A stretch of 14,583 nt of DNA from CAYUYV01 sp964561475. Lineage in GTDB: Bacteria > Pseudomonadota > Alphaproteobacteria > JAJFIK01. The notes under the pieces were generated by a model. That model was not told the origin of the DNA. It saw nothing but the letters and a program-made list of their open reading frames with translations, and ran no database searches. The stretch spans positions 1 to 14,583 of the forward strand of contig CAZLPU010000103.1 in the NCBI GenBank assembly GCA_964561475.1, given 5' to 3'. The translations under genes and the position numbers were made by a program. Of the stretch, positions 1 through 6,899 are shown piece after piece (the stretch's first letter is position 1; each line of letters begins with the position of its first letter).

Positions 1-18
1 GACCGCAGTCGCGGCCTT

Positions 19-49
19 GAGCATGATGCGGATTAAACGCCTCATGCTC
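19..49. repeat. Palindromic hairpin, possible interspersed intergenic repeat
   Basis: Bases 19-30 can pair with 38-49: eight pairs, one mismatch (27 with 41), then three more pairs, around a 7-base loop at 31-37. The outer half is GAGCATGA / TCATGCTC. There is no T-run after it, so it is not a classical intrinsic terminator, although it lies just before the dehydrogenase pair and could end an upstream transcript. Many alphaproteobacterial genomes carry dispersed palindromes ending in CATGCTC, from memory, so an interspersed repeat is the favoured reading. Confidence 0.5.
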
Positions 50-109
50 TAAGGCACAAGATTGTCGGGCGGGACGATAGACCCGCGCAACAGGATGGGG
101 TGGACCATC

Positions 110-1219
110 ATGATTTCCTTTGAACTTTCGGAAGAGCAATCCCTGATTGCAGATACCCTGGCGGGCTATGCACGGGATGTACTCGCGCCGGCCGCTCGGG
201 ACTGCGACGAAGGCCGGACGATCCCCGATGACCTGCTGAACGCGGGGTGGGAGCTGGGCCTTGTGGCGTCTGCCATTCCTGAAGCCTATGGCGGGGGCGG
301 GTCGGAGCGTTCTCCGGTGACCGGCACCCTGGCCCTTGAGGCCCTGGGCGGCGGCTGCGCCAGTCTGGGTGCGGCCCTGATGGCGCCGAGCCTTTTTGTC
401 AATCCGCTGATTGATTTCGGGACCGAGGAGCAGAAAAAGGCCTATCTGCCCCAATTCACGGGGACCGGCTATCAGCCGGCGACCATGGCCCTTCACGAGA
501 GCCAGGCCAGTTTCGCGCCAGCGCGGATGATGACTCAGGCGGAGAAAACGCCTGACGGCTGGGTGTTGAGCGGACGAAAGCGGCTTGTGCCTTTCGGGGT
601 GAGCGCCAATGAGATCCTGGTCATCGCCCGCTCCTCGGGCGGGGAAGGGCTCGACGGTCTGGATGCGTTCATCGTCCCCCGCACCGCCAAGGGTGTGCAA
701 GTGGAGCCGGAGAGCGGCACCATGGGCATGGCCCCCATTCCCTTCGCCCAGGTGGATCTGGACAAGGTGACGCTGGCGCCGGAGGCGAAGCTCGGGGGGG
801 AGCAGGGGGCGGATATCCGCCGTATCCTGAATAGTGCCCGGGTCGGCTCCGCATCCCTTGCCGTCGGGCTTGCCCGTGCAGTGACGGATTATGCCATTCC
901 TTATGCCAAGGACCGGGTGGCCTTCGGTGAGCCGATCGCGAAGAAGCAGGCCATCGCCTTCATGCTTTCGGACATGCACTGCAATTGCGAGGGCATGCGC
1001 TGGATGGTGTGGAAAGCGGCAAGCGCCCTTGAGCACGGGCAGACCAGTGCCAAGGAAACGGCGCTGGCGGAGAATTATGTCCAACGCTACGGCCTAAAGA
1101 CCGCCGATGACGGTTTGCAGGTTTTCGGCGGGCACGGTTTCATCCGGGATCTGCCCCTTGAGATGTGGCTGCGTAACATGCGCACCCTGACGGTTCACAA
1201 CGCACTGGTTTCGGTCTGA
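110..1219 (+). CDS. Acyl-CoA dehydrogenase-family protein lacking the catalytic glutamate (likely partner subunit)
   Basis: The 369-aa protein has the acyl-CoA dehydrogenase fold: N-terminal helical domain (about 5-110), middle beta domain (about 120-225) and C-terminal helical domain (about 235-369). It keeps the parts that contact the flavin of a neighbouring subunit: RVAFG at 269-273, Gln280 and QVFGGHG at 337-343. The flavin loop usually written TEPxxGSD is degenerate (ALHESQASFAP, 127-137). The C-terminal YEGT motif is replaced by VHNA at 362-365, so Asn364 sits where the catalytic Glu belongs, and the chain stops about 5 residues later. ATG 110 is chosen over the upstream in-frame TTG 62 and ATG 95 because the conserved sequence begins there and a G-rich Shine-Dalgarno-like stretch lies at 97-103. 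It is followed 11 bases later by a second dehydrogenase gene. It is probably a non-catalytic or half-site subunit, not a stand-alone enzyme; the substrate is unknown. Confidence 0.88.
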   Translation: MISFELSEEQSLIADTLAGYARDVLAPAARDCDEGRTIPDDLLNAGWELGLVASAIPEAYGGGGSERSPVTGTLALEALGGGCASLGAALMAPSLFVNPLIDFGTEEQKKAYLPQFTGTGYQPATMALHESQASFAPARMMTQAEKTPDGWVLSGRKRLVPFGVSANEILVIARSSGGEGLDGLDAFIVPRTAKGVQVEPESGTMGMAPIPFAQVDLDKVTLAPEAKLGGEQGADIRRILNSARVGSASLAVGLARAVTDYAIPYAKDRVAFGEPIAKKQAIAFMLSDMHCNCEGMRWMVWKAASALEHGQTSAKETALAENYVQRYGLKTADDGLQVFGGHGFIRDLPLEMWLRNMRTLTVHNALVSV

Positions 1220-1230
1220 GGGAGAGCACG

Positions 1231-2409
1231 ATGGTGGACTTTACGGTTTCCGAGATCGACCAGAAGATTCTGGCTCAGATCCGCGCGGAAGGTCAGGCGG
1301 GGGAGAAATATGCCCGCTATTACGAAGAGCACGAGGACGAACTGCTTCCCGACCGGTTTCCGGAAGCGGACGAGTTTCCGCCTCTGGGAGAACTCTACAA
1401 GCAGCGGTCCTTTGAAGACACGCCCGGCTCGACCCTGGGCATGCTCATTGCCATTGAGCGGTCCGCATCCTGCGGGGTGTCCCTGGTGCAGCCCACACGG
1501 GGGCTCGGCAATGCGGCCCTGATGGCGGCGGGTACGGACGAACAGAAAAAGAAATGGGGCAATCTGCTCCTGGCCATGTCCATCACCGAGCCCGGCACCG
1601 GGTCGGACACCTCGGCCATCCGCACGACCGCCCGTCTGGACGGGGATGAATGGGTGCTGAACGGGGACAAGATCTATGTGACCACAGGCATTCGGGCCGA
1701 GGGCGTCGTGGTTTGGGCCACGCTGGACCGGGACGCGGGCCGGGCAGGCATCAAGTCGTTCCTGGTACTGAAGGGCACGCCGGGGTTTGAACTGGTGCGC
1801 AAGGAGAAGAAGCTCGGGATCCGTACCAGCGACACTGCCGCTTTTGCCTTCCGCGACTGCCGGATCCCCCGGGACCATCTCCTGGGTGCCAGCGAGGAGG
1901 TGCCACGGGAACGCAAGGCCGGATCATCCGCCTACAGCGGCGTTCTGAAAACCTTCAACATGACCCGGCCCGCCGTGGCCGCTGGCGGCATCGGCAAGGG
2001 CCTGGGTGCCTTCCGGTTCGCACGGGATAAGCTGGCGGAAGAAGGGATCGAGATCGACTGGGACAAGGCCCCCGCCGACCGCACAGCCGCGGAACAGAAG
2101 CTGATCGATATCGAGGCGGATGTGGAGGCGGCCACCCTGGTGACGCTGCGGGCGTCCTGGCTGGCGGATACGGGCAAGCCCAACAATGTGGAGGCCTCGG
2201 TGTCCAAGGCCAAGGGCGGGGATGTCTGCCGGACCGCCCCTCAACGGGCCATGGATCTGGTGGGTGCCATGAGCGTGTCCCACGACCACTGTCTTGAGCA
2301 GTTCATGCGCGACGGGCGCATCACCGACATTTATGAGGGTACCGGACAAATTCAGCGGCTGATCATTGCCCGGGCCATACTGGGCTATTCCTCATCGGAA
2401 CTGCGATAG
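1231..2409 (+). CDS. Acyl-CoA dehydrogenase, catalytic-type subunit
   Basis: The 392-aa flavoprotein would catalyse alpha,beta-dehydrogenation of an acyl-CoA, passing electrons to electron-transfer flavoprotein in the cytoplasm. It has the flavin-binding loop ITEPGTGSD at 118-126, the following WVLNGDKIYVTTG segment at 141-153, and a full C-terminal RITDIYEGTGQIQR motif with catalytic Glu369. In contrast, the usual RxxFGxPI...Q stretch is missing (263-290 reads RFARDKLAEEG... and is charged), and so is the QxxGGxG motif (position about 339-347 reads RAMDLVGAM). The 42-residue lead before PPLGELYKQ is also atypical. ATG 1231 follows a GGGAGAG Shine-Dalgarno at 1219-1225, 11 bases after the stop of the first gene, so the two are surely co-transcribed. 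Its missing motifs are those kept by its neighbour, pointing to a hetero-oligomer. Confidence 0.9.
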   Translation: MVDFTVSEIDQKILAQIRAEGQAGEKYARYYEEHEDELLPDRFPEADEFPPLGELYKQRSFEDTPGSTLGMLIAIERSASCGVSLVQPTRGLGNAALMAAGTDEQKKKWGNLLLAMSITEPGTGSDTSAIRTTARLDGDEWVLNGDKIYVTTGIRAEGVVVWATLDRDAGRAGIKSFLVLKGTPGFELVRKEKKLGIRTSDTAAFAFRDCRIPRDHLLGASEEVPRERKAGSSAYSGVLKTFNMTRPAVAAGGIGKGLGAFRFARDKLAEEGIEIDWDKAPADRTAAEQKLIDIEADVEAATLVTLRASWLADTGKPNNVEASVSKAKGGDVCRTAPQRAMDLVGAMSVSHDHCLEQFMRDGRITDIYEGTGQIQRLIIARAILGYSSSELR

Positions 2410-2454
2410 GAGGGCACTGGTCCCTCTATCCCCGGTTTCGGAGTTCACGGAAAG

Positions 2455-2485
2455 TCGTACGGGCATGGCGTTTGTGCCCGTACGG
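2455..2485. terminator. Strong hairpin between convergent units, probable bidirectional terminator
   Basis: CGTACGGGCA (2456-2465) is perfectly complementary to TGCCCGTACG (2475-2484), with possible G-T pairs extending the stem at each end, around a loop of about 9 bases. It lies between the end of the dehydrogenase pair (2409, plus strand) and the end of pqiC (2508, minus strand). Read on the minus strand it is followed by GACTTTCC, which is only weakly T-rich; on the plus strand no T-run follows. Confidence 0.6.
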
Positions 2486-2507
2486 TGGAAAAGTGTGGTC
2501 AGCGCAC

Positions 2508-3143
2508 TCATTCCATCCGGTTGATGGCCTGTGTGATCAGTCTGCTGAGGTCGTTCACCGAATCCTGGACCGCAGCCATATAGCCGCCATAACCCTCCCG
2601 GGGCGCGGGTTTGGAGAGGCTGAACCGCTCGATATGCACCACCTCATCCGTTGGTTCGGAGACGATGAGAAACTGGCCCTGCATCTGGGCTGACCCATCC
2701 TGACCCCGCAACAGCTTGTCCAGGGCCACCCGCACCTGAACCGTCGGCTCAAGGCTGCGCGGGTAAGGGCGCTGAACCACGGCCGTTCCCAGTCGGGCTT
2801 CGAGGGCATGGGCGAGAGCGGTGGAAATGGCCTCGGCCGGCGGATTGGCCCAGCGGTTGTCGTCGTCTTCTTTGATCCGGTGGGTGCCGGTCAGATTGAT
2901 GATGGCCTGTTTGCGTGCATAGGCGGGCAGGCTGACTTCGGCCAGACCGATCCGTTTGTCCGTACGGACGTTGGTTTGGCCCGTTTCCGGAACATTCAGA
3001 ACAAAGAGATTGGGATTGCTGCCTCCGCCAAGGCAACCGGCCAGGAGCAGGGCGGTGCAGGCGAGCATGAGGGATCTCGTCATGGTCCTGAATGTCGTTG
3101 CGGTGGTGAAAGGCATCGTTGTCTTGTGAGGCATGGCGTTCAT
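2508..3143 (-). CDS. pqiC: PqiC-like outer-membrane lipoprotein (ABC-type transport auxiliary lipoprotein)
   Basis: The 211-aa protein has a lipoprotein signal ending in LLLAGC with the lipidated Cys at residue 37 of the longest form. It is followed by a domain typical of PqiC / DUF330: the FVLNVPE start, GLAEVSLPAYA around 67-77, and RWANPPAEAISTALAHAL around 97-114. PqiC anchors the Pqi tunnel at the outer membrane; the family is known from E. coli PqiABC. The gene starts 4 bases after the pqiB stop. The start is uncertain: ATG 3143 has an AGGA about 10 bases upstream, but ATG 3083 (residue 21) would give a more typical signal of 16 residues before the Cys, although its AGGA is only 2 bases away. 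It is the last gene of the operon before the hairpin at 2455-2485. Confidence 0.85.
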   Translation of the reverse strand: MNAMPHKTTMPFTTATTFRTMTRSLMLACTALLLAGCLGGGSNPNLFVLNVPETGQTNVRTDKRIGLAEVSLPAYARKQAIINLTGTHRIKEDDDNRWANPPAEAISTALAHALEARLGTAVVQRPYPRSLEPTVQVRVALDKLLRGQDGSAQMQGQFLIVSEPTDEVVHIERFSLSKPAPREGYGGYMAAVQDSVNDLSRLITQAINRME

Positions 3144-3147
3144 CGGA

Positions 3148-4839
3148 TCAGCGTCCTGTCAGCAAGGCGTTGGGGTTTTGTTCAAGATGGGAAGCCAGCG
3201 CCGCCAGGGACCGGGACGCGTCCCGCAGGTTGCGCAGGGCGCCGGACAGATCCTGATAGACCTCCGAGTCCGGAGAAAGTCCTGACAGTGTCGCTTCCCC
3301 GGCATCGGTTATCCGGTTGAGATTGGCGATCAGGGTGGGCAGGTCTTTCGAGGCGGCGCTCAGATCGTTGGCGGCATCGGCGAAGGATGCCAGAAGCCGG
3401 TCAAGATCCGGGTTGTCCATTACCGTGTCGGTGCTGTTGAGCAGATTGATGGCCGAACGCATCAGTTCATCAAGGGGCAGTTCGGCCACATTGGCGATGA
3501 TCTGTTCCACGTTCTGGGTCATGGCCCCCAGTTCCGACGGTGCGGTCGGCAGGGACGGGTAGGGCTTGCTGGAAAAGTCAGCCTGGGCATCGTCAGTGCC
3601 GGCATCATTGACGAGCTTGATCAGTTTTGTGCCGGTGAGCAGGTTCCCCGTGGCCAGTTGGACCCGCATGCCCTGATCCACCCATTGGATGATCATTGCC
3701 TCGAGCATTTCCTGGTTTGCGCCCTGGAGCCCGATCCGGCTTGGCTGAAGAGCGAGCAACACATAGACCGCGCGTCCGGCGGCCCGCCGCTCGTCATTAA
3801 GATCGAGAACAATATCTCGAACGGTCCCAAGACGAATGCCCTGCCATTCCACAGGCGCACCCACGCTGAGCCCCTCCACGGAGTCCTCGAAGGTCACCAT
3901 GAAGAGGATGGCATCTTCGCCACCATCATCGAAACGGCTTTCCTCCGCATCCGTCTTGCTCGCGTAGACCGGGAAAACCGTCGACTGGTCGAAGGTGTCC
4001 GATGCCGGAACGATATCCAGATTGCTGAAGGAAATGCCCCCGGCAAACAGCGCTTCCATCGACGCCAACTGCACCTCCAGGCCGCTGGTACCGGCTTTGA
4101 CCTGGATGCCGGACACGTTCCAGAAATGGGTGGCCGGGCTCAGCAGCTTGTCGTAGGGGGCGTTGATGAAAGCCTTGTACTTCACATGGGAAAAGTCGTC
4201 GGCGAGTTCCCTGCTTTCCACCTGTCCGACCCGGATGCGCTTGTAGAACACGGGCGAACCGACGGAAATGGACCCGGCAGTGTCCGTACGCAGATTGACC
4301 TGACGGCCTTCCGTGCCCGGTGGGGTCAGGGGTTGAACATCCAGACCCTTGAACTGGCGCTCCCGCTCCTCCGCCCGCCCGGGCCAGCCGACCTCGATAT
4401 AGGCGCCTGACAGAAGCGTGCCGAGGCCAGAGAGATTGGTCCCGGAAATGTTGGCGCTGACGATCCAGAAATCCGTCTCAGGACCCAGATAGGGTTCCAC
4501 CACATTGTCCATGCGGGCCTTGACCAGAACATTCTGCAGGTCTTCCGTGAGGGTCACTTCCTCGACAATGCCGACCACCACATCCTTATGCTTGATTTCC
4601 GTCTTGCCGGCTGCGATGCCGTGCCCCTTTTCGAAGCTGATTTCCACCAGGGGACCACGGTCCGCATAAGACTGCCAGGCCACAAGACCACCAATCAGCG
4701 CCGCAATCAGCGGCACGAACCACACGGGGGACAGGCGCCAGGACTGGCCCGTCTTGACCGCGGGATCGTGCACATGGGCCGCAGGCAAATCATCGGAATG
4801 CGCACCGGCGCCGGGCGCCCCGTCCTCATGAGTCGGCAT
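3148..4839 (-). CDS. pqiB: PqiB, MCE-domain lipid-transport protein
   Basis: The 563-aa protein is anchored in the inner membrane by one helix (about 38-57, after an acidic/His-rich cytoplasmic tail) and carries three MCE domains (about 63-153, 178-275 and 309-410). The C-terminal region (about 435-555) is helical and repetitive. This is the E. coli PqiB plan (546 aa), in which a hexamer of stacked MCE rings and a coiled-coil needle form a lipid channel across the periplasm. Each MCE core shows the usual GxxVxxxGIxVGxV-like pattern, for example GSPVFYKRIRVGQVESREL at 194-212 and GAPVEWQGIRLGTVRDI at 327-343. ATG 4839 overlaps the previous gene by 14 bases and has an AAAAGGA Shine-Dalgarno at good spacing, so translation is probably coupled. 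There is no sign of damage. Confidence 0.95.
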   Translation of the reverse strand: MPTHEDGAPGAGAHSDDLPAAHVHDPAVKTGQSWRLSPVWFVPLIAALIGGLVAWQSYADRGPLVEISFEKGHGIAAGKTEIKHKDVVVGIVEEVTLTEDLQNVLVKARMDNVVEPYLGPETDFWIVSANISGTNLSGLGTLLSGAYIEVGWPGRAEERERQFKGLDVQPLTPPGTEGRQVNLRTDTAGSISVGSPVFYKRIRVGQVESRELADDFSHVKYKAFINAPYDKLLSPATHFWNVSGIQVKAGTSGLEVQLASMEALFAGGISFSNLDIVPASDTFDQSTVFPVYASKTDAEESRFDDGGEDAILFMVTFEDSVEGLSVGAPVEWQGIRLGTVRDIVLDLNDERRAAGRAVYVLLALQPSRIGLQGANQEMLEAMIIQWVDQGMRVQLATGNLLTGTKLIKLVNDAGTDDAQADFSSKPYPSLPTAPSELGAMTQNVEQIIANVAELPLDELMRSAINLLNSTDTVMDNPDLDRLLASFADAANDLSAASKDLPTLIANLNRITDAGEATLSGLSPDSEVYQDLSGALRNLRDASRSLAALASHLEQNPNALLTGR

Positions 4840-5491
4840 GGCCTGTTTCCTTTTGGGCGGAATGATCGCGGTCCCAGATCAAACGGGGATCAAGGCTCAT
4901 CGCGGAAAACATGGTGAAGATGACGGACATGGCGAAGGCATCGATCCCCCGCCCGGGCAGAATGGACATCAATCCGCCAACCTGGATCAGGGCGGCGAGG
5001 GCGGCGACCACGAACACGTCGATCATGGACCACCGGCCAATGAATTCGACCACCTCATGGGTCTGGTGGCGCCGGTGATTGCTGACGGCCCAGTTGAACT
5101 GCACCGAGGCGGCCAGCCAGGCGATGACGGCGAATTTCGAGATCGGAATGACGATGCTGAAAATGAAAATCACCAGGGCGATGCCGTAACTCTGGTAGTG
5201 GACCAGGGAAATGATCCCGCCCATGAGGGTGGATGGACTGTCGCCGGCGACGGATTTGGTGATCATCACAGGCAGGAGATTGCCGGGAATATAGGCAATG
5301 ACTCCGGCGATCCAGAAGGCCCAGACCCGCTGGAGACTGGTCCGGTCCCGGCTCCGCACGTCCGTTCCGCACACAACGCATTTCTCGCCCGGCTGGTCCG
5401 TCAGCGTCCGGCAGGTCCGGCACAGGGCAAGCCCCCGGTCGACGGCCCGGATGCCGACATTTTCCCCGCTATGGCCGTGGGCTTGGGTCAT
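4826..5491 (-). CDS. pqiA: PqiA C-terminal half as a separate gene
   Basis: The 221-aa integral membrane protein corresponds to the second PqiA domain; E. coli PqiA is about 417 aa with two such domains. It begins with a rubredoxin/zinc-ribbon-like Cys4 motif (C24xxC27, C38xxC41), then membrane helices near 57-77, 90-112, 113-131, 155-178 and 184-200. The conserved family segments AYIPGNLLPVM (66-76) and GRWSMIDVFVVA (152-163) are both present. The start ATG overlaps the stop of the first-half gene by 4 bases (ATGA at 5491-5488), so the two halves are made together. It presumably works with PqiB in moving lipid between the membranes. It looks like an intact gene, since it has its own zinc ribbon and start, and not like the remnant of a frameshift. 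Confidence 0.92.
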   Translation of the reverse strand: MTQAHGHSGENVGIRAVDRGLALCRTCRTLTDQPGEKCVVCGTDVRSRDRTSLQRVWAFWIAGVIAYIPGNLLPVMITKSVAGDSPSTLMGGIISLVHYQSYGIALVIFIFSIVIPISKFAVIAWLAASVQFNWAVSNHRRHQTHEVVEFIGRWSMIDVFVVAALAALIQVGGLMSILPGRGIDAFAMSVIFTMFSAMSLDPRLIWDRDHSAQKETGHADS

Positions 5492-6156
5492 GTGGTGCGC
5501 CGAATGTCATGCCAGATCGTGTCGCGGCAGACGGCGGCGGCACCAATGGACAGGAGGATGATCAGGGCGGTCATGGCCCAGAAGGCGGGGCCGAGACTGA
5601 TGGTCGCCAGGGAGCCCACTTTGACCAGGGACACGATGACACCGACCATGAAGATCTCGGCCATGGTCCAAGGCTCGATAATCTGGGCAATGCGAAACGA
5701 GAAGGCATGGGGGATCCCCGTCTGCCCCCGAATGGCCAGAACCACGCCGAGAAACAGCAGCAACAGGATTCGCGCCAGGGGGAACACCAGAATGAAGCAC
5801 GCACAGAGAATGGCCAGGCTGGGCATGTCGTTGGCCCACAAAACACCCACTGCGTCGATCACGGAAATCTCGTTCGACAGGCCCGAGCGTTCCATGCGCA
5901 TGAAGGGATAGGAAATCGCAACGCCATAGAGCATGAGATTGGCCAGCATGAACGCGATCGTGCGTTCCGCGCTGCGCACTTTGTTCGTGAGGATGGTGCT
6001 GTGACAGCGTTCGCAGGTCGCCCGGCCTCCCTCAGGGAGGGAGGGCCGACTGTAAAGCATGTCGCAGGACGGGCAGGCGACATATCGGGCGTTCAGCGCC
6101 TCGATCTCGGTGCGCCGTTGCTCCTTCGACTGCGATGGCCTTGTCCCCTCACTCAC
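5488..6156 (-). CDS. pqiA: PqiA N-terminal half as a separate gene
   Basis: The 222-aa membrane protein corresponds to the first PqiA domain. A Cys4 motif (C28xxC31, C48xxC51) precedes helices at about 66-85, 103-125, 126-143, 165-186 and 190-210. The MAEIFMVGVIVSLVKVGSLA stretch matches the position of GRWSMIDVF in the second half. The start is the GTG at 6156: no ATG occurs before the Cys4 motif in this frame, and GGGGCGAG lies upstream at about 6162-6169. It is the first gene of the operon, directly downstream of the 17-bp repeat array. Fused in E. coli, the halves here are two genes joined by a 4-base overlap. Which promoter drives it is not visible; in E. coli pqi responds to SoxS, for which I see no evidence here. 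Confidence 0.9.
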   Translation of the reverse strand: MSEGTRPSQSKEQRRTEIEALNARYVACPSCDMLYSRPSLPEGGRATCERCHSTILTNKVRSAERTIAFMLANLMLYGVAISYPFMRMERSGLSNEISVIDAVGVLWANDMPSLAILCACFILVFPLARILLLLFLGVVLAIRGQTGIPHAFSFRIAQIIEPWTMAEIFMVGVIVSLVKVGSLATISLGPAFWAMTALIILLSIGAAAVCRDTIWHDIRRTT

Positions 6157-6479
6157 GCAACTCGCCCCACCATCTGTTATTACCCGTCACCTGTGATTAC
6201 CCGTCACCTGTGATTACCCGCCACCTGTGATTACCCTCCACCTCTGATTACAAGCCCGGCGGGAGCCACCCGCTAAAGGGAATGGTCCGGCATCCGGCCA
6301 CCAGACCCGACCGCCCAAACAACGGATTTGGAAAGCGGTAACTATCAATCTGCCACCCCAGCCGGGATCTATACCAGTCATTGTAAAGGCTTTGCTAGCC
6401 CTCTCTGACGTAAGGCGGACCGGGCCTTGGGCGGAAGGACCATCTGCGCCCGCTCCCCTCCTGGATCTCCGGCAGGGAG
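6157..6479. other. Intergenic region between divergent pqiA and the small lipoprotein gene
   Basis: This gene-free stretch of 323 bases must hold the promoter for the minus-strand pqi operon and probably one for the plus-strand lipoprotein gene. Apart from the repeat array at 6175-6251, I see no convincing paired -35/-10 elements, hairpin or small gene. Bases 6475-6481 (GGGAGGT) form a strong Shine-Dalgarno-like sequence for the downstream gene. Confidence 0.6.
6175..6251. repeat. 17-bp tandem repeat array upstream of the pqi operon
   Basis: Four full units and one partial unit of TGTGATTACCCGTCACC lie at 6175-6191, 6192-6208, 6209-6225, 6226-6242 and 6243-6251. Differences from the unit at 6192 are one base in the first copy, one in the third and two in the fourth. 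Each unit is itself partly palindromic (GTGA, 7 bases, TCAC in the first and second copies). The array ends 18 bases upstream of the pqiA start codon, so it is in the leader or promoter of the operon. It could be a set of operator sites or a simple slippage-prone satellite. Confidence 0.85.
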
Positions 6480-6899
6480 GTGGGCCGCATCCGGAAAACG
6501 GCCGTAAGCGGGGCGTTCGCCCTGGCGCTGCTCGCGGGATGCGGGTCAAACGATGAACCGGAGCCCAAGCGGCCCGATTTTGACGGCGTCACCAAAGCCC
6601 GTGTGTGCTGCAAGCTCCGGAGCGGTGTGGATTACGTGACCAACCCACCGGCCTGCCGCCAACAGGGCGGGCGGATCGTGGCCATGAGGCAATGCCGGAT
6701 CAACCGACGGCGGCCCATAACGGCGGCCCATGCGCTGCAAGCGGACGAGTTGACGAACCAATCCGGCCGACAACCTGGGCTGGATGGCTCCGCGGGGACC
6801 CATCCGGCTGCTTTCGGTGACTTGCCGACGACCGACCGGGAGCCCTGCATCCAGGGCCATACAACGATTGGTCGACAGAGTGTCAATCAGCCGACATAG
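6480..6899 (+). CDS. Small cysteine-containing lipoprotein, possibly decaying
   Basis: The 139-aa reading frame opens with a clear lipoprotein signal (RKTAVSGAFALALLAGC, Cys21) and then a Cys-rich core: CC at 43-44, C59 and C72, with a NPPACRQQGGRIV segment between. This core resembles short alphaproteobacterial secreted proteins, but I cannot name a family. Two features are odd. First, the GTG at 6480 overlaps the Shine-Dalgarno GGGAGGT itself; the well-spaced codon is ATC at 6489, as though an ATG had been lost. Second, residues after 76 look unlike a conserved protein and follow a 13-base-period duplication (6707-6731). Removing one copy would end the frame at a TGA at 6751-6753, giving a shorter protein. 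The long tail runs 13 bases into the end of the nitronate monooxygenase gene on the other strand. The gene may be intact and poorly annotated, or decaying. Confidence 0.5.
   Translation: MGRIRKTAVSGAFALALLAGCGSNDEPEPKRPDFDGVTKARVCCKLRSGVDYVTNPPACRQQGGRIVAMRQCRINRRRPITAAHALQADELTNQSGRQPGLDGSAGTHPAAFGDLPTTDREPCIQGHTTIGRQSVNQPT
6707..6731. repeat. Short direct duplication, 12 bp with period 13
   Basis: ACGGCGGCCCAT occurs at 6707-6718 and again at 6720-6731. The period of 13 is not a multiple of three, so the duplication shifts the reading frame of the lipoprotein gene in which it lies. Confidence 0.8.

Noticed and set aside
2..52. Possible C-terminal end of an upstream gene (short open frame ending in TAA at 50-52)
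   Set aside because: It lies entirely across the palindrome, has only 16 codons, and no recognisable sequence, so it is not supported as a coding region.
4838..6213. Long plus-strand open frames across the pqiA genes
   Set aside because: The products are rich in Gly, His and Asp, as expected for shadows of hydrophobic membrane genes on the other strand, and have no usable start signals.
6175..6242. CRP/FNR-type binding site in the repeat units (TGTGA...TCAC)
   Set aside because: The spacer is 7 bases, where CRP sites need 6, and the third and fourth units lose the right half, so a CRP assignment is not justified.
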